A stretch of DNA of 59,604 nucleotides from Synergistaceae bacterium (lineage in GTDB: Bacteria; Synergistota; Synergistia; Synergistales; Aminobacteriaceae). Position numbers and translations under genes: made by a program. The stretch spans positions 1-59,604 of the forward strand of contig JAHDLC010000031.1 in assembly GCA_018436595.1 (NCBI GenBank), in the 5' to 3' direction. How positions within the stretch are numbered: position 1 is the first letter of the stretch; every line of letters begins with the position of its first letter. The notes below the pieces were generated by a model. The model did not search any database and had not been told where the DNA came from. It worked only from the letters and a program-made list of their open reading frames with translations. Below are positions 8,856-18,829 of this stretch, one piece after another.

Positions 8856-10734
8856 ATGCGGACAGCTTTTTCGCGGCTTTTCTCCGCTCGCCGTCGTCGA
8901 GGATGATTTTCCTCAGGCGGATGGACTTCGGAGTCACTTCCACCAGCTCGTCCTCGGAAATCCACTCCAGCGCCTTTTCGAGCCCCATTTTGCGCGGCAC
9001 GTCGAGCTTCACCGTGAAGTCCTTCGTGGAGGACCGGTGGTTCGTGGCCTGCTTCCGCTTCGTGGGGTTGCAGGGCATGTCGTTGGGACGGGAATTCTCG
9101 CCTACGATCATGCCGGTGTAGATTCTGTCCATGGGAGAGACGAACAGGGTCCCCCTCTCCTGGAGGTTCTCGAGCTGGTAGCTCGTGGCCTCTCCGGTGT
9201 CGAGGCTCACAAGGGCTCCCCTGCTGCGGGGGGTTATCTCCCCGGACCACGGGGAGTACCCCGAGAAGCGGGAGGACATGATGCCCAGGCCCCTCGTGTC
9301 GGTGAGGAACTCGCCGCGGTAGCCGATGAGGCCCCTGGTCGGGATATTGAAGAATATGCGCATGAGCCCGGTGCGGAGGTTCTGGATCTCCTTCACCCTG
9401 GCTTTCCGCCGGGACAGTTTTTCAAAGACGATGCCCTGGTATTCCTCCGGGATATCCACCACCAGGTCCTCCATGGGCTCGTGAAGCGCTCCGCCGATCT
9501 CCTCGGTGATCACTTCCGGCTTGGAGACGCAGAACTCCATCCCTTCCCGGCGCATCTCTTCGATGAGAATGGCCAGCTGCAGCTCTCCCCGGCCGGAGAC
9601 CTTCACGCCGTCCGGCCGTCCCAGATCTTCCATCCGAAGGGCCACGTTGACGTGCATTTCCCTCTGCAGCCTGGCCTTGAGCTGCCGGAGGGTGATGGCC
9701 TGTCCCTCCTGGCCCGAGAAGGGGCCGTTGTTCACCAGGAAAAACATGGAAACCGTTGGCTCTTCGATATCCAGGGGCGGCAACGCCTGCCCCTCCAGCT
9801 CGGGGGAGGAGAAGGTGTCCCCGATGCCGATTTCCTTCGGGCCGGAAATCCAGACGATGTCCCCTGCCGAGGCTTCTTCTACCTCAAGGCGCTCAAGCCC
9901 CCGGGTGACGAAAATCTGAACTGCCCTTGTACGTTCCGTCTCGGTGACGGAGTAATTTTCGTTGTCCTTGTCGGAAGGGTCTTCCCAGCGGGTGGCCATG
10001 CGGAGAAATTCTTCTCCCTTCCGGATCTTTCCCTGGAGGATTTTCCCGCAGCCCATCCGGCCGGTGTATTCATTCCATGCCAGGGTGCTCACCTGCATTT
10101 TGAAGGGGGCTTCCTCGTCGGCCAGGGGCGGTTCCACGCACCTGATGACGGCTTCAAACAGGGCGTCCATGCCCTTCGACTCCCCGCCCTCGATCTCCGA
10201 GAGATCCGACACGGCCCATCCCGCAAGGCCGGAGCCGTAGAGCACGGGGAAATCCGCCTGCTCTTCGGTGGCGCCGAGTTCGAAGAAGAGGTCGAAGGTG
10301 GCGTTGAGGGCCATGACGGGGTCGGCTTCCTTGCGGTCAACCTTGTTGATGTAGACGATGGGTTTCAGTCCCATGCGGAGCGCGTGGGACAGGACGTAAC
10401 GGGTCTGGGGCATGGGGCCCTCGCCGGCGTCCACGAGAAGGAGCACCGAGTCCACCGTGGAAAGGATGCGCTCCACTTCCCCGGAAAAATCGGCGTGGCC
10501 GGGAGTGTCGATGATGTTGATGCGGCAGCCCTTCCATTCCACCGTGCAGTGCTTGGCCCGGATGGTGATGCCCTTTTCCCGCTCAAGCTCGTTGTTGTCC
10601 ATGATCCGTTCTTCAATCCGGGCGTTTTCCCGGAAAACCTGGGCGGCCCTGAAAATGGAGTCGATGAGGGTGGTCTTGCCGTGGTCGATGTGGGCGATTA
10701 TGGCGATGTTTCGTATGTGTTCCGCTCTTTTCAT
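8854..10734 (-). CDS. typA: Ribosome-associated GTPase TypA/BipA
   Basis: A 626-residue translational GTPase of the EF-G/LepA type that binds the ribosome and aids assembly and stress adaptation. The P-loop is AHIDHGKTT near residue 13, switch II IIDTPGHADFSGEVER near 75, and the guanine motif INKVDR near 129. The C-terminal portion has the BipA-specific TRGLIGYRGEFL and SRPNDMPCNPTKRKQ signatures. The ATG at 10734 was preferred over an upstream in-frame codon because the protein then begins at the family's usual MKRAEHIRNIAIIAHIDHG, with GGAGG 12 bases upstream. Confidence 0.95.
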   Translation of the reverse strand: MKRAEHIRNIAIIAHIDHGKTTLIDSIFRAAQVFRENARIEERIMDNNELEREKGITIRAKHCTVEWKGCRINIIDTPGHADFSGEVERILSTVDSVLLLVDAGEGPMPQTRYVLSHALRMGLKPIVYINKVDRKEADPVMALNATFDLFFELGATEEQADFPVLYGSGLAGWAVSDLSEIEGGESKGMDALFEAVIRCVEPPLADEEAPFKMQVSTLAWNEYTGRMGCGKILQGKIRKGEEFLRMATRWEDPSDKDNENYSVTETERTRAVQIFVTRGLERLEVEEASAGDIVWISGPKEIGIGDTFSSPELEGQALPPLDIEEPTVSMFFLVNNGPFSGQEGQAITLRQLKARLQREMHVNVALRMEDLGRPDGVKVSGRGELQLAILIEEMRREGMEFCVSKPEVITEEIGGALHEPMEDLVVDIPEEYQGIVFEKLSRRKARVKEIQNLRTGLMRIFFNIPTRGLIGYRGEFLTDTRGLGIMSSRFSGYSPWSGEITPRSRGALVSLDTGEATSYQLENLQERGTLFVSPMDRIYTGMIVGENSRPNDMPCNPTKRKQATNHRSSTKDFTVKLDVPRKMGLEKALEWISEDELVEVTPKSIRLRKIILDDGERRKAAKKLSA

Positions 10735-10982
10735 AAAATATCCGTTCCTCCGGTGCAGTCGGACTTGGTGTTTCTTCTCTGCAAACGAAAATGATACATC
10801 CTGAGGAAGTGAAATGCAAGAGTATTCCGCTGAAATCAGGAAAAGGCGCATTATGCCGCTGGGGCGTTCAAACCGGACCCGGATTTCACCGTGATATTTT
10901 ACAAAAGCGTAACGGAACGTGTGTCCGGAGGTTACATTGCGGTGCTAGTGTTCCTGCAGACAAAGCGGAAGGGAGAACGGAA

Positions 10983-12800
10983 ATGACATCTTTCATCGTG
11001 CAGGAAAAATCCCATGACCTGTTTTTGCGGGAACTTCTCGAAAAAGGGAGGATTCACCCTGTGTTCCAGTCCATTCTGGATGTCGCCGAGGGAAAGGTTT
11101 ACGGTTATGAAATTCTGTCCAGGGGAATGCCCCCAATGGAATCCCCCCTGGATCTGCTTGCCGCGGCCCGGGAATGCGGCATGCTCTGGGAGGCGGAAAG
11201 GGCCTGCCGAAGGGCGGCCCTGGAAGGCATACGACGGTGTGATACAGGAGAAGGGGCCCGCTATTTCCTCAACGTTAGCCCCGGGGTTCTGAGCGATCCG
11301 CGGTTCAGGGAGCTTTTCACTCCCGAACGGCTGAAACCCTATGAAATAAGCCCGGACAGGATCGTTCTTGAACTGACGGAAAACCTGCCCGTCGAAGATT
11401 ACGGAAAACTTGAAGAGTCTGTGGCCTGGTTCAGAAAAGAAGGGTTTTCCCTCGCCCTGGACGACGTCGGATCCGGGTATTCGGGGCTTCGGACGATGGC
11501 TGTCAGTGCCCCGGATTTCTTCAAGATCGACATGGAGATCGTCCGGGGGGTGGCGGGAGACCCGTACAAAAAACATGTGGTCCGGTTTCTCTGTTCCTTT
11601 GCCGCGACTGTCGGAGCAAAGATCATTGCGGAGGGGGTAGAGAACTGGGAGGATATGAAAGCGCTTCTCGAACTGGGAGTTCACTACGCCCAGGGGTTTC
11701 TTTTCGCCCGTCCTCAAAAGGAACCCGCTCCTCCCCCTGATCATGTGATGGCTCGGCTTTCAGCCATGTATGCCGAGTTGAACGGGGACGACCACATGGT
11801 GGGCGAGGGGCTGCGGGCCCTTGTGATCAAGGGAACGGCTGCCCGGAAGGGACAGATGTCCTGCGAGGACCTGGAGCAGCTTCTCCGGAAAAACAGGACC
11901 CTGGATCATCTTGTCGTTCTGGACGGGGATCTTCCGGCGGGCCTTATTACCAGGCAGTCCTTTTTTCTGCAGACGGGGGGTGCTTTCGGATACCAGCTTT
12001 TTCAGAAAAGACCCCTGGAAGAAGCTGCGAAGAAGGAATTCCTTGCCGTGCCCGTATTCAGTCCTGTAAGCACCCTGGCGAAGCTTGCCATGGAACGGCG
12101 CCAGGATGATCTCTACGATCCCGTTGTCGTGGTGGACGACAGGGGATGCTTTCTCGGCACGGTGACCATGAAACAGATAATCTCCAGGTCCACGGAGCTG
12201 GAGGTGGAGCGGGTCCGGAGCTGCAATCCCCTGAGCGGACTGCCGGGGAACAATCATATCCGCAAGTGGATAGGGGATGCCCGGAAAGAAAGCCTTTTTT
12301 CCCTTATCTACTGCGACCTCGACAGATTCAAGGAGTACAACGACCGTCACGGGTTCCTGAAAGGCGACGAGCTGATCAACTTTACCGCAACAATTCTCAG
12401 GGAGGGGCTGGACGAACTGCCGGAAGGGACCCGTCTCGGGCATATCGGTGGTGACGACTTCGTGCTCGTCTGCCCGGGAAAGGTGTCTTCCTCCGCTCTG
12501 GATGCCATCTGTGACGCTTTCGACCGGAAAAAGGGACTCTATTTTTCAAGGGAGGAGAATGCCGCCGGGTGCTACCGTGCGACGGACAGGCAGGGAGCGG
12601 TGTGTTCCGTTCCCCTGGTAACGCTCAGCCTTTCAGTAATAGAGAAGGATAACCTTGATCTCTGTGCTCACCCGGCGGTGATAGCGGAAAAAGCGGCTTC
12701 CCTCAAGCATGCGGTGAAGCGTATCACTGCGGCTGAACGCCGCAGTTCATGGCTTATCGACCGGAGAAAAGCGGGGGTTTCCGGGGAGGCTGAACAATGA
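10983..12800 (+). CDS. EAL-CBS-GGDEF cyclic di-GMP protein
   Basis: A 605-residue cytoplasmic protein. The EAL phosphodiesterase domain (residues 15-250) keeps its metal and catalytic residues: E43 in YEIL, N98, ELTEN at 130, LDD at 159, K181, AEGVE at 216 and QGFLF at 237, so hydrolysis of cyclic di-GMP is likely. A CBS-like pair (about 260-400) may sense a nucleotide. The C-terminal cyclase-like domain has GGDDF (489-493) instead of GGDEF, so synthesis is uncertain. The ATG follows GGGAGA. The last four bases overlap the chemoreceptor start (ATGA). Confidence 0.88.
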   Translation: MTSFIVQEKSHDLFLRELLEKGRIHPVFQSILDVAEGKVYGYEILSRGMPPMESPLDLLAAARECGMLWEAERACRRAALEGIRRCDTGEGARYFLNVSPGVLSDPRFRELFTPERLKPYEISPDRIVLELTENLPVEDYGKLEESVAWFRKEGFSLALDDVGSGYSGLRTMAVSAPDFFKIDMEIVRGVAGDPYKKHVVRFLCSFAATVGAKIIAEGVENWEDMKALLELGVHYAQGFLFARPQKEPAPPPDHVMARLSAMYAELNGDDHMVGEGLRALVIKGTAARKGQMSCEDLEQLLRKNRTLDHLVVLDGDLPAGLITRQSFFLQTGGAFGYQLFQKRPLEEAAKKEFLAVPVFSPVSTLAKLAMERRQDDLYDPVVVVDDRGCFLGTVTMKQIISRSTELEVERVRSCNPLSGLPGNNHIRKWIGDARKESLFSLIYCDLDRFKEYNDRHGFLKGDELINFTATILREGLDELPEGTRLGHIGGDDFVLVCPGKVSSSALDAICDAFDRKKGLYFSREENAAGCYRATDRQGAVCSVPLVTLSLSVIEKDNLDLCAHPAVIAEKAASLKHAVKRITAAERRSSWLIDRRKAGVSGEAEQ

Positions 12801-14785
12801 CGCTCAAATCAAGGCTGTTCGTGCTCGCATGCTCCATTCTGCTTGTAACTGCCTGCTTTGCCTTTATTTCTTACCGCGGGGGAGCGGAGATACTCTTTTC
12901 CCAGGCGGGGAAAAGCGACCGGCTTATGGCCGAAAGGGCTGCAAGAGCCGTTTCCGAACGGATTGCCTCATGGGAAAGCGTCCTCCTGACGGCATCATCC
13001 AATATTGCCTTTATGATAGAAGACCTTGGAGTGCTTCCCGGAACTCTCGGCAATTACATGAGAAATCTCACGGAGGCATCCCTGGACCAGGGCTTTTCCG
13101 CCATCTCCTTTGCTCTGTCCAGCGGTGTCCTGCTGGAAGGAAGCGGATGGTTCCCCCCGGAGGAATATGACCCGAAAAATGAGACGTGGTTCAAGGAAGC
13201 GGAAAAAGGCAGAGGACCCGTTTTCCTTGTCCGCTGTCAGGAAGTAAAAAAAGAAAAGGAGGTTTCCCTTCTTGCCGTTCCGGTCTATTCCCTCTACCAG
13301 GAAGGGCTTTTGCTCGGTGTCCTGGCCGGTGAAATTTCGTCCGAAGCTCTTTCATCCCTTTCCTCGACGGAAAACGGCGAACTGATGATCCAGCTTATCG
13401 GACCGGAGGGAGGAAAACTGTTCCCGGAGGATAGAGAGCAAAACGGCGTGGGAGACCTTCAAGCTCCGGCTTCTTCGGGAGGCGGAAGCTGTTCGTTGGT
13501 GAACCGGGAGGGAGAAATCTTCAGGGTAAGTGCCTATGGGTTGCCCTATGGAATGTCTCTCGCCGTTTTTTCTTCCGAAGAAAAACTCCTTCACCCGCTG
13601 AGAACTCTTGCTTTTCGGCAGGCCGCTTTTCTGGCGGCGGCCCTTCTCTTTATTTGCTCCATGCTGTATGCCACGGGAAAGAGTATCCTTTCTCCTGTCA
13701 GCAGGTTGATTCTTTCAGCAAAGGCGGTGGCAGACGGAAACCTCACCCGTCCTGATTTTCCGAAGGGGAAGGATGAGATTGCCTTCGTAAGCCGCGCCTT
13801 TTCTGATATGGTCTGCAGACTGAGGACTGTTCTGCTCGGTATCAGGGAAGAAAGTGAAAATATCTCCCGGAATGCGGCTCTCGTGAAGTTTGTTTGCATT
13901 GAAATGTCGGACAGGTTCCGTGAAATGCTTGTGGGGTGCGAACAGCTGGGGCGTTTTCTCTCAGACAGCGATGAAAGCCTTGCCGGCTTGAAAAAATCAG
14001 CTTTTGTTTCGGGGCGGGAGGCGGAGGCGGCAGAAGCCATCTCCGACATGTGCCGCCGAGAAGCTGACCGCCTGATCAATCTGGGCACCGTCGCTTCGGG
14101 AACAGCGGGCGAGGCCGTCGAATCTGTCCGGGCGATGGCGGCATCCTTCGGGAGAGTGAGCGAAGCAGTCAGGGTACTGGAAAAGAGGACCAGCGACATC
14201 GCTCTCATCATCAGGATTATCGATGACGTTTCACGGCGAACGAACTTCCTGGCCCTGAACGCCTCCATCGAGGCAACGAAGGCTGGCCCTGCGGGGAAGG
14301 GATTCGCAGTGGTCGCCGAGGAAATACGAAAGCTCGCTCTTCAGAGTGCTGATGCGGCGCGGAGAATCGGAACCCTGGTAGGAGGCATTCTCGAGGGAGG
14401 CCGGGCCGTCGGAGAAGAAGCCCTTTCCGGTGAGCGGATTGCCTCGCTGAACTGTACGAAAATCGAAGATCTCATGAGTTTTCACGACGATCTCCAAAAG
14501 GTCATGAAATCCATGAAGAGCTCTATAGGAACGATGGTATCGAAAGCGGAAGTAAATGCCGCACTCGTAAAAGAGGTTACAATCACTGCCGACACCCTTG
14601 AGAACCGGTCACGGGACGGTGCCGGCGCCGCTGCGTCCATATCGTCCGCGCTCTGCGAACTTGGAAACAAACTTGAAGTACTCCGGGAAGGGGCCGCTGA
14701 ACTGGACGGCAGGGCTGCCCTGCATGTCCGGAGCATGGAAAACTATCGGCTGGGTTCCCATACGCAGACCCTTCCCGTTGAGTGA
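12797..14785 (+). CDS. Methyl-accepting chemotaxis protein with Cache-type sensor
   Basis: A 662-residue transmembrane receptor. Helix 1 (about 5-25) is followed by a large extracytoplasmic domain (about 30-275) of double-Cache type, helix 2 (about 278-298), a HAMP domain and a signalling coiled coil. The hairpin tip, including [21 protein letters not shown] and [16 protein letters not shown] (about 473-520), is the conserved CheA/CheW contact. The ligand is not predictable; amino acids and organic acids are typical for Cache domains. Translation is coupled to the upstream EAL gene by an ATGA overlap, linking chemotaxis and cyclic di-GMP. Confidence 0.9.
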   Translation: MTLKSRLFVLACSILLVTACFAFISYRGGAEILFSQAGKSDRLMAERAARAVSERIASWESVLLTASSNIAFMIEDLGVLPGTLGNYMRNLTEASLDQGFSAISFALSSGVLLEGSGWFPPEEYDPKNETWFKEAEKGRGPVFLVRCQEVKKEKEVSLLAVPVYSLYQEGLLLGVLAGEISSEALSSLSSTENGELMIQLIGPEGGKLFPEDREQNGVGDLQAPASSGGGSCSLVNREGEIFRVSAYGLPYGMSLAVFSSEEKLLHPLRTLAFRQAAFLAAALLFICSMLYATGKSILSPVSRLILSAKAVADGNLTRPDFPKGKDEIAFVSRAFSDMVCRLRTVLLGIREESENISRNAALVKFVCIEMSDRFREMLVGCEQLGRFLSDSDESLAGLKKSAFVSGREAEAAEAISDMCRREADRLINLGTVASGTAGEAVESVRAMAASFGRVSEAVRVLEKRTSDIALIIRIIDDVSRRTNFLALNASIEATKAGPAGKGFAVVAEEIRKLALQSADAARRIGTLVGGILEGGRAVGEEALSGERIASLNCTKIEDLMSFHDDLQKVMKSMKSSIGTMVSKAEVNAALVKEVTITADTLENRSRDGAGAAASISSALCELGNKLEVLREGAAELDGRAALHVRSMENYRLGSHTQTLPVE

Positions 14786-14814
14786 TGGACGGGCCGGTTC
14801 TACCGTTTTTTTCG

Positions 14815-15144
14815 TTAGAGAAGCTCCCGTATGGACTGCTCGAGCTCGTCCTGGGAAGGAACACCCTCGAATGCCTTCCTGCCGTTCAGTATCCAGACGG
14901 GGTCGGTGCCGCGGACCCTGTACCGGAAAAGGTCGAAAAAGGAGAAGATGCTTCTCGGATCCATGACTGAAATATGGACCTTGTCGCCGAAGGTCTCCCT
15001 GATGCCCGAGAGAAGCCTGCCGATCTCTTCCGCCGTGTCCTTCCTCCACTCCGTCTCTTCGCTTCCGGGAACGAAAGTGCTGCAGCCTCCGCTGCCGCCT
15101 GTGGAACTCCGTTCCATGATCAGTTTCAGCTTGACGATCGACAT
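14815..15144 (-). CDS. Uncharacterised thioredoxin-fold-like small protein
   Basis: A 109-residue protein I cannot name. The order of a GG-rich N-terminal stretch with one cysteine (GGSGGCSTF), a helix, HISVMDPRSIFSF, and WILNGRKAF is reminiscent of small thioredoxin-fold proteins, but there is no CxxC redox pair. The ATG at 15144 has AAGGAGG at good spacing, which is better than the in-frame codon ten residues upstream. It stands alone between the chemoreceptor gene (convergent) and the regulator gene (divergent). The fold suggestion is a guess from motif spacing. Confidence 0.7.
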   Translation of the reverse strand: MSIVKLKLIMERSSTGGSGGCSTFVPGSEETEWRKDTAEEIGRLLSGIRETFGDKVHISVMDPRSIFSFFDLFRYRVRGTDPVWILNGRKAFEGVPSQDELEQSIRELL

Positions 15145-15250
15145 ACTCGCCACCTCCTTTCTGGTAATTTCCAATAATACACCAAAAAGTCAGAAATATG
15201 AACTATGTTTACAGTGTTCCGGTTCTCTTCTCGGCGCGGGGCGGGAAAAA

Positions 15251-15287
15251 TTGACTTTCCCTTTCACGAGCAATAAAATTACTCGTG
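15251..15287 (+). promoter_or_regulatory. Promoter with palindromic operator (regulator-galE)
   Basis: TTGACT (15251-15256), a 17-base spacer and TAAAAT (15274-15279) form a strong promoter. A 23-base palindrome with arms CACGAG and CTCGTG (15265-15287) and an inner AAT/ATT pair covers the -10 box. The core, GAGCAAT, AAA, ATTACTC, recurs upstream of the Ldh2-type gene at 37055-37071. A winged-helix protein is encoded immediately downstream, so autoregulation is plausible. Confidence 0.75.
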
Positions 15288-15315
15288 ACTAAATTCCCGA
15301 AAAGAAGGCACCCAT

Positions 15316-15861
15316 ATGCTTGAATCCCTCATCACCTCGAAAACCAGGGCCAAACTGCTGCTGAAGTTTTTTCTGAATCCCGGCACCAGCGCCTATCTTC
15401 GCGGTCTTGCCGACGAGTTCGGCGAGTCCACCAACGGCGTGCGGGTGGAGCTGAACCGCCTGTCCGAGGCGGGATTGCTGGAGTGCGCCGACGAGGGCCG
15501 GACGAAGGTATACCGGGCGAACACGGGCCACCCCCTGTTCCCGGAACTGCAGCGGATCGCCGCCAAGACCCTGGGGATCGACCAGGTGGTGGAGCAGGTG
15601 ATCCGCCGGCTGGGCAACGTGGAGCTGGCCTTCGTGACGGGAGACTACGCCCGGGGGATCGATTCCGGGCTCATCGACCTGGTCCTCGTTGGAGAGATCG
15701 ACCGGGGATATTTCGACCATCTTTCCGACAAGATCGAGAAGCTCATCGGGCGGAAGATCCGGGGGCTGATCCTCAGCAGGGACGAGTTCTCCCGGCTGAA
15801 GGGACGCCTGGAGGCCGAGAATGCCCTGCTGCTCTGGGACGGGGACGGAAAGACGGGATGA
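15316..15861 (+). CDS. Winged-helix regulator with nucleotidyltransferase-like domain
   Basis: A 181-residue protein. Residues 1-70 form an ArsR/MarR-like winged helix-turn-helix (LLKFFLNPGTSAYLRGLADEFGESTNGVRVELNRL). The second half (about 95-175) resembles a minimal nucleotidyltransferase fold, with VTGDYARGIDSGLIDLVLVG where the catalytic GSxARG...D.DL motif usually stands; the GDYARG form may be non-catalytic. Proteins of this architecture often sit beside sugar-nucleotide genes, and here galE follows 13 bases downstream. It is the best candidate to bind the palindrome at its own promoter. Confidence 0.75.
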   Translation: MLESLITSKTRAKLLLKFFLNPGTSAYLRGLADEFGESTNGVRVELNRLSEAGLLECADEGRTKVYRANTGHPLFPELQRIAAKTLGIDQVVEQVIRRLGNVELAFVTGDYARGIDSGLIDLVLVGEIDRGYFDHLSDKIEKLIGRKIRGLILSRDEFSRLKGRLEAENALLLWDGDGKTG

Positions 15862-15874
15862 AGGGGGAGAGGCC

Positions 15875-16882
15875 GTGATTCTTGTTACCGGAGGGGCCGG
15901 GTTCATCGGGAGCCACACCTGCGTGGCCCTGGCGGAAGCGGGGTTTGACGTCCTGATCATGGACAATTTTTCCAACAGCAGTCCCGGCGTGCCCGGACGG
16001 CTGGAACGTCTCGCCGGCCGGCCGATGAAGTGTGTCCGAGCCGATGTCCGGGACAGGGAAGCCCTTGACCGTCTTTTCCGGGACCACGCCATTTCCGCCG
16101 TGATTCATTTCGCCGGGCTGAAAGCGGTGGGTGAGTCGGTGGCCAAACCCCTGGAGTATTACGGGAACAATCTCGGCTCCACCCTGGCCCTCTGCGGGGC
16201 CATGGCGGCCGCCGGGGTGAAGCGGCTTGTCTTCAGCTCCTCCGCCACGGTCTACGCCACGGGCTCGCCCATGCCCCTGGACGAAGACTCTCCCCTGGGG
16301 TGCACCAACCCCTACGGGTGGTCCAAGTTCATGATCGAGCAGATGCTTCGTGACCTGGCGGCCTCGGACCCGGAATGGTCCATTGCCCTCCTGCGGTACT
16401 TCAATCCCATCGGGGCCCACCAAAGCGGCCTGATCGGCGAGGATCCCAGGGGCATCCCGAACAACCTCTTCCCCTATGTCTGCCGGGTGGCCTCAGGTCG
16501 CCTGGAAAAGCTCTCCGTTTTCGGCGACGACTATCCGACCCCTGACGGCACGGGAGTCCGTGACTATATCCATGTTTCCGACCTGGCCGAGGGGCACGTG
16601 AGCGCCCTCAAATTTCTCGAGGGAATGGGTGGTGCGGAGGCTTTCAACCTGGGAACCGGAAAAGGAACGTCGGTGCTCGAGCTGATCCGGGCCTTCGAGA
16701 GAGCCTCGGGGAAGGCCGTTCCCTTCGAGATCACCGGGCGGCGTCCCGGGGACATCGCCGTCTGCTATGCCCGCACGGACAGGGCCCGGAAGATGTTCGG
16801 CTGGTCGGCGAAGCGCACCCTGGACGACATGTGCCGCGACGGATGGAACCGGGAACTCCTGAGGGATGACGGAGAAAAATAA
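15875..16882 (+). CDS. galE: UDP-glucose 4-epimerase
   Basis: A 335-residue short-chain dehydrogenase/reductase that interconverts UDP-glucose and UDP-galactose (or the N-acetyl forms), feeding surface polysaccharide synthesis. The Rossmann motif TGGAGFIGSH lies at residues 5-14. The catalytic serine and threonine region FSSSATVYAT is near 122, and the YGWSKFMIE active-site motif (YxxxK) near 149. RYFNPIGAH and a C-terminal GRRPGDIA are family hallmarks. The GTG at 15875 follows AGGGGGAG; it gives a length matching the usual 338 residues. It is co-transcribed with the preceding regulator. Confidence 0.93.
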   Translation: MILVTGGAGFIGSHTCVALAEAGFDVLIMDNFSNSSPGVPGRLERLAGRPMKCVRADVRDREALDRLFRDHAISAVIHFAGLKAVGESVAKPLEYYGNNLGSTLALCGAMAAAGVKRLVFSSSATVYATGSPMPLDEDSPLGCTNPYGWSKFMIEQMLRDLAASDPEWSIALLRYFNPIGAHQSGLIGEDPRGIPNNLFPYVCRVASGRLEKLSVFGDDYPTPDGTGVRDYIHVSDLAEGHVSALKFLEGMGGAEAFNLGTGKGTSVLELIRAFERASGKAVPFEITGRRPGDIAVCYARTDRARKMFGWSAKRTLDDMCRDGWNRELLRDDGEK

Positions 16883-16885
16883 CAG

Positions 16886-16915
16886 GACGCCCCCGGACGG
16901 GGGCATCCTGCTTTG
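16886..16915. terminator. Hairpin between galE and the ferritin-like gene
   Basis: AGGACGCCCCC and GGGGGCATCCT pair around a short CGGA-containing loop. The T run is weak on either side, so it may act as an intergenic stabiliser rather than an efficient terminator. Confidence 0.5.
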
Positions 16916-16933
16916 AATCGAAGCCCCAAGGAA

Positions 16934-17404
16934 TCAGAAGGCCCTGAAGCCCACCACGTCCTCGCGGATCTTGAGGTAGCGTTTCTTGGTGATGTCCATA
17001 TGCTCCTTCTCCATGTCCTTGATCTTGCCGAACATCATGGCCGTCTCGCCCTTGCTCTCCTTTTCAAGGCGCTCGTAGAATTCCATGGCGCGCATCTCGG
17101 AGAGATAGGCGGCGGAGGCGATGCGGAGCACGGAAGTGACGTCGCCGAAGTCCTTTGTCTGGACCTTCAGCTCGGGGGCCACCACTAGGTCGGGGTCGAT
17201 GGGGCATTTCTCGCCGTACATCTTCTCGTAGTAGTTCAGGAGGCTTGCCTCGTGCTCGCTCTCCCAGTCGGAGAGCTCCAGCAGCTCCTTCTTGAGGTGT
17301 TCCTCATCCACGCTGTCGGCCCACATCTTGTAGAACCGCTTTGCCTCGATCTCTGCATGGATGCCGTACCGGAGAGCTTCCTTCATGTCGAATGCCACTG
17401 TCAT
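16934..17404 (-). CDS. Ferritin-like/rubrerythrin-type di-iron protein
   Basis: A 156-residue four-helix protein. Two pairs of metal-ligand motifs are visible: E18 with DWESEHE (about 46-52) in the first half, and EMRAMEFYERLE (about 103-114) with DMEKEHMD (about 129-136) in the second, a ferritin-like ExxH arrangement. There is no C-terminal rubredoxin domain, so it is not a full rubrerythrin. Likely roles are peroxide protection or iron handling in an anaerobe. AGGAGGGG precedes the ATG at 17404, which removes a 14-residue upstream extension. Confidence 0.85.
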   Translation of the reverse strand: MTVAFDMKEALRYGIHAEIEAKRFYKMWADSVDEEHLKKELLELSDWESEHEASLLNYYEKMYGEKCPIDPDLVVAPELKVQTKDFGDVTSVLRIASAAYLSEMRAMEFYERLEKESKGETAMMFGKIKDMEKEHMDITKKRYLKIREDVVGFRAF

Positions 17405-17581
17405 ATTCCATCCCCTCCTGATATATGGGTTATTTCCGCTCTTCATTATACCCTATACCCGAGAAAATTCCAAAAATAGAAATTGACTACAAACCGGAGA
17501 CGTCTCCCTGCCTTTCAAAAGAATTCCCCCTGTGAGAGAATGAAAACAGAATGCATTTCCGATGAAAGGCTGGGATAGACA

Positions 17582-18772
17582 ATGGATTTATGGAAATCGG
17601 TCCGGGAAATTGAAGAGGACGTGGTGGCGTACCGCCGTCACATCCACGAGAATCCCGAACTGAGCCTGAAGGAGTTCGACACCGCCGACTACGTGGAGAC
17701 GGTGCTCAAGGGGATTGAAGGGGTTGATTCGATCCGCCGGATCTCCCCCACGGGAATTCTCGCCGAAGTGCGGGGGACGAAGGAGGGGAAGGGCCGGTGC
17801 ATTGCCCTGAGGGGGGACATGGACGCCCTTCCCGGCGACGAAATGGCTGACGTGCCTTTCAAGTCCAAACGGCCGGGGGTGGTCCATTCCTGCGGCCACG
17901 ACGTCCACACCGCCCTGCTGCTGGGCGCGGTGCGGATTCTGGCCCGCCACAGGGGCGAGTTCGCCGGGACGGTGAAGTTCTTCTTCCAGCCCGCCGAGGA
18001 GGTCCTCGGGGGAGCGATCCAGTTCCTCGGGGCCGGGGCCCTGGAGAACCCGAAGGTCGATGCCGCCGTGGGCATCCACGTGTTCTCCGACCATGACGCG
18101 GGCATTATCTCCTCCAGGAAGGGGCCCATGCTCGCCGGGGCCGACGGCCTGACCATTGAGGTGAAGGGATGCCAGTCCCACGCGGCCCATCCTCACACGG
18201 GGCGGGATGCCGTGGTCATCGCCGGGCAGGTGATCGGAGCCCTCCAGACCATTTCCTCCCGGTTCGTGGCCCCCACCGATCCCGTGGTGGTGACCATCGG
18301 GCAGATTAACGGCGGGATTGCCCGGAATATCATCGCCGGAAGCGTGACCCTCGAGGGAACCATCCGGACCGTGAAGCCCGAGACCCGGGACAGGGTCCAC
18401 CGGGAACTTGAAAAGATGGTCCCGGCTCTCGCCGAAGCCATGGGCGGATCAGCGGTTGTGGAGATCCAGTGGGGAACACCGCCCCTGATCTGTGACGACG
18501 GGCTCGTGGACAGGCTGCAGGCGGTGACGGAAAAGCTGCTGGGGAAGGACCGGTACGTGTCCCTTCCCGACCCGTCCATGGGCGGGGAGGATTTCGCCTT
18601 CATCATGGAGAAGGTGCCGGGGCTCTTCATCCGTCTCGGCGTGAAGCGACCGGGAGGGCCGGTGACCCCTGGTCACTCGGTGGACTTCTTCGCCGACGAG
18701 TCGGCCATCGCCCCGGGGCTCGCGGTCTTCGCCGGAACGGCCCTGGACTTCCTCGGGGTGCCGCTGGAGTAG
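17582..18772 (+). CDS. M20-family amidohydrolase (N-acyl amino acid or hippurate type)
   Basis: A 396-residue cytosolic metallohydrolase releasing amino acids from N-acyl conjugates. Metal-binding motifs of the M20D group are all present: GDMDALP near 79, HSCGHDVHTALLLGA near 101, FFQPAEEVLGGA near 134 and GGEDFAF near 337, with the dimerisation-domain histidine in VKGCQSHAAHPHTG near 200. The length is normal. It lacks a signal peptide. The exact acyl group cannot be predicted. The ribosome binding site is AAAGG at about 12 bases. It stands alone, followed at once by the cobalamin riboswitch promoter. Confidence 0.9.
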   Translation: MDLWKSVREIEEDVVAYRRHIHENPELSLKEFDTADYVETVLKGIEGVDSIRRISPTGILAEVRGTKEGKGRCIALRGDMDALPGDEMADVPFKSKRPGVVHSCGHDVHTALLLGAVRILARHRGEFAGTVKFFFQPAEEVLGGAIQFLGAGALENPKVDAAVGIHVFSDHDAGIISSRKGPMLAGADGLTIEVKGCQSHAAHPHTGRDAVVIAGQVIGALQTISSRFVAPTDPVVVTIGQINGGIARNIIAGSVTLEGTIRTVKPETRDRVHRELEKMVPALAEAMGGSAVVEIQWGTPPLICDDGLVDRLQAVTEKLLGKDRYVSLPDPSMGGEDFAFIMEKVPGLFIRLGVKRPGGPVTPGHSVDFFADESAIAPGLAVFAGTALDFLGVPLE

Positions 18773-18786
18773 GCTGGCTCCCTTCC

Positions 18787-18816
18787 TTGACAAACTCCGC
18801 CGGAAGGTCATAATAT
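18787..18816 (+). promoter_or_regulatory. Promoter of the rightward cobalamin operon
   Basis: A consensus TTGACA (18787-18792), an 18-base spacer and TATAAT-like TAATAT (18811-18816) lie directly upstream of the riboswitch. This gives a start point near 18823. Confidence 0.85.
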
Positions 18817-18829
18817 CAGGACGGAAGCC

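Noticed and set aside
10735-10982. Cyclic di-GMP riboswitch before the EAL gene
   Set aside because: The region lacks the conserved CAGGGCAAACC and GACGCAAAGCCTCCGG blocks of class I and no class II core is apparent.
17496-17507. GGAGACGTCTCC palindrome as an operator of the M20 amidohydrolase gene
   Set aside because: It follows a TTGACT at 17483 but no acceptable -10 box is found at the right distance, and the motif does not recur, so I left it out of the feature list.
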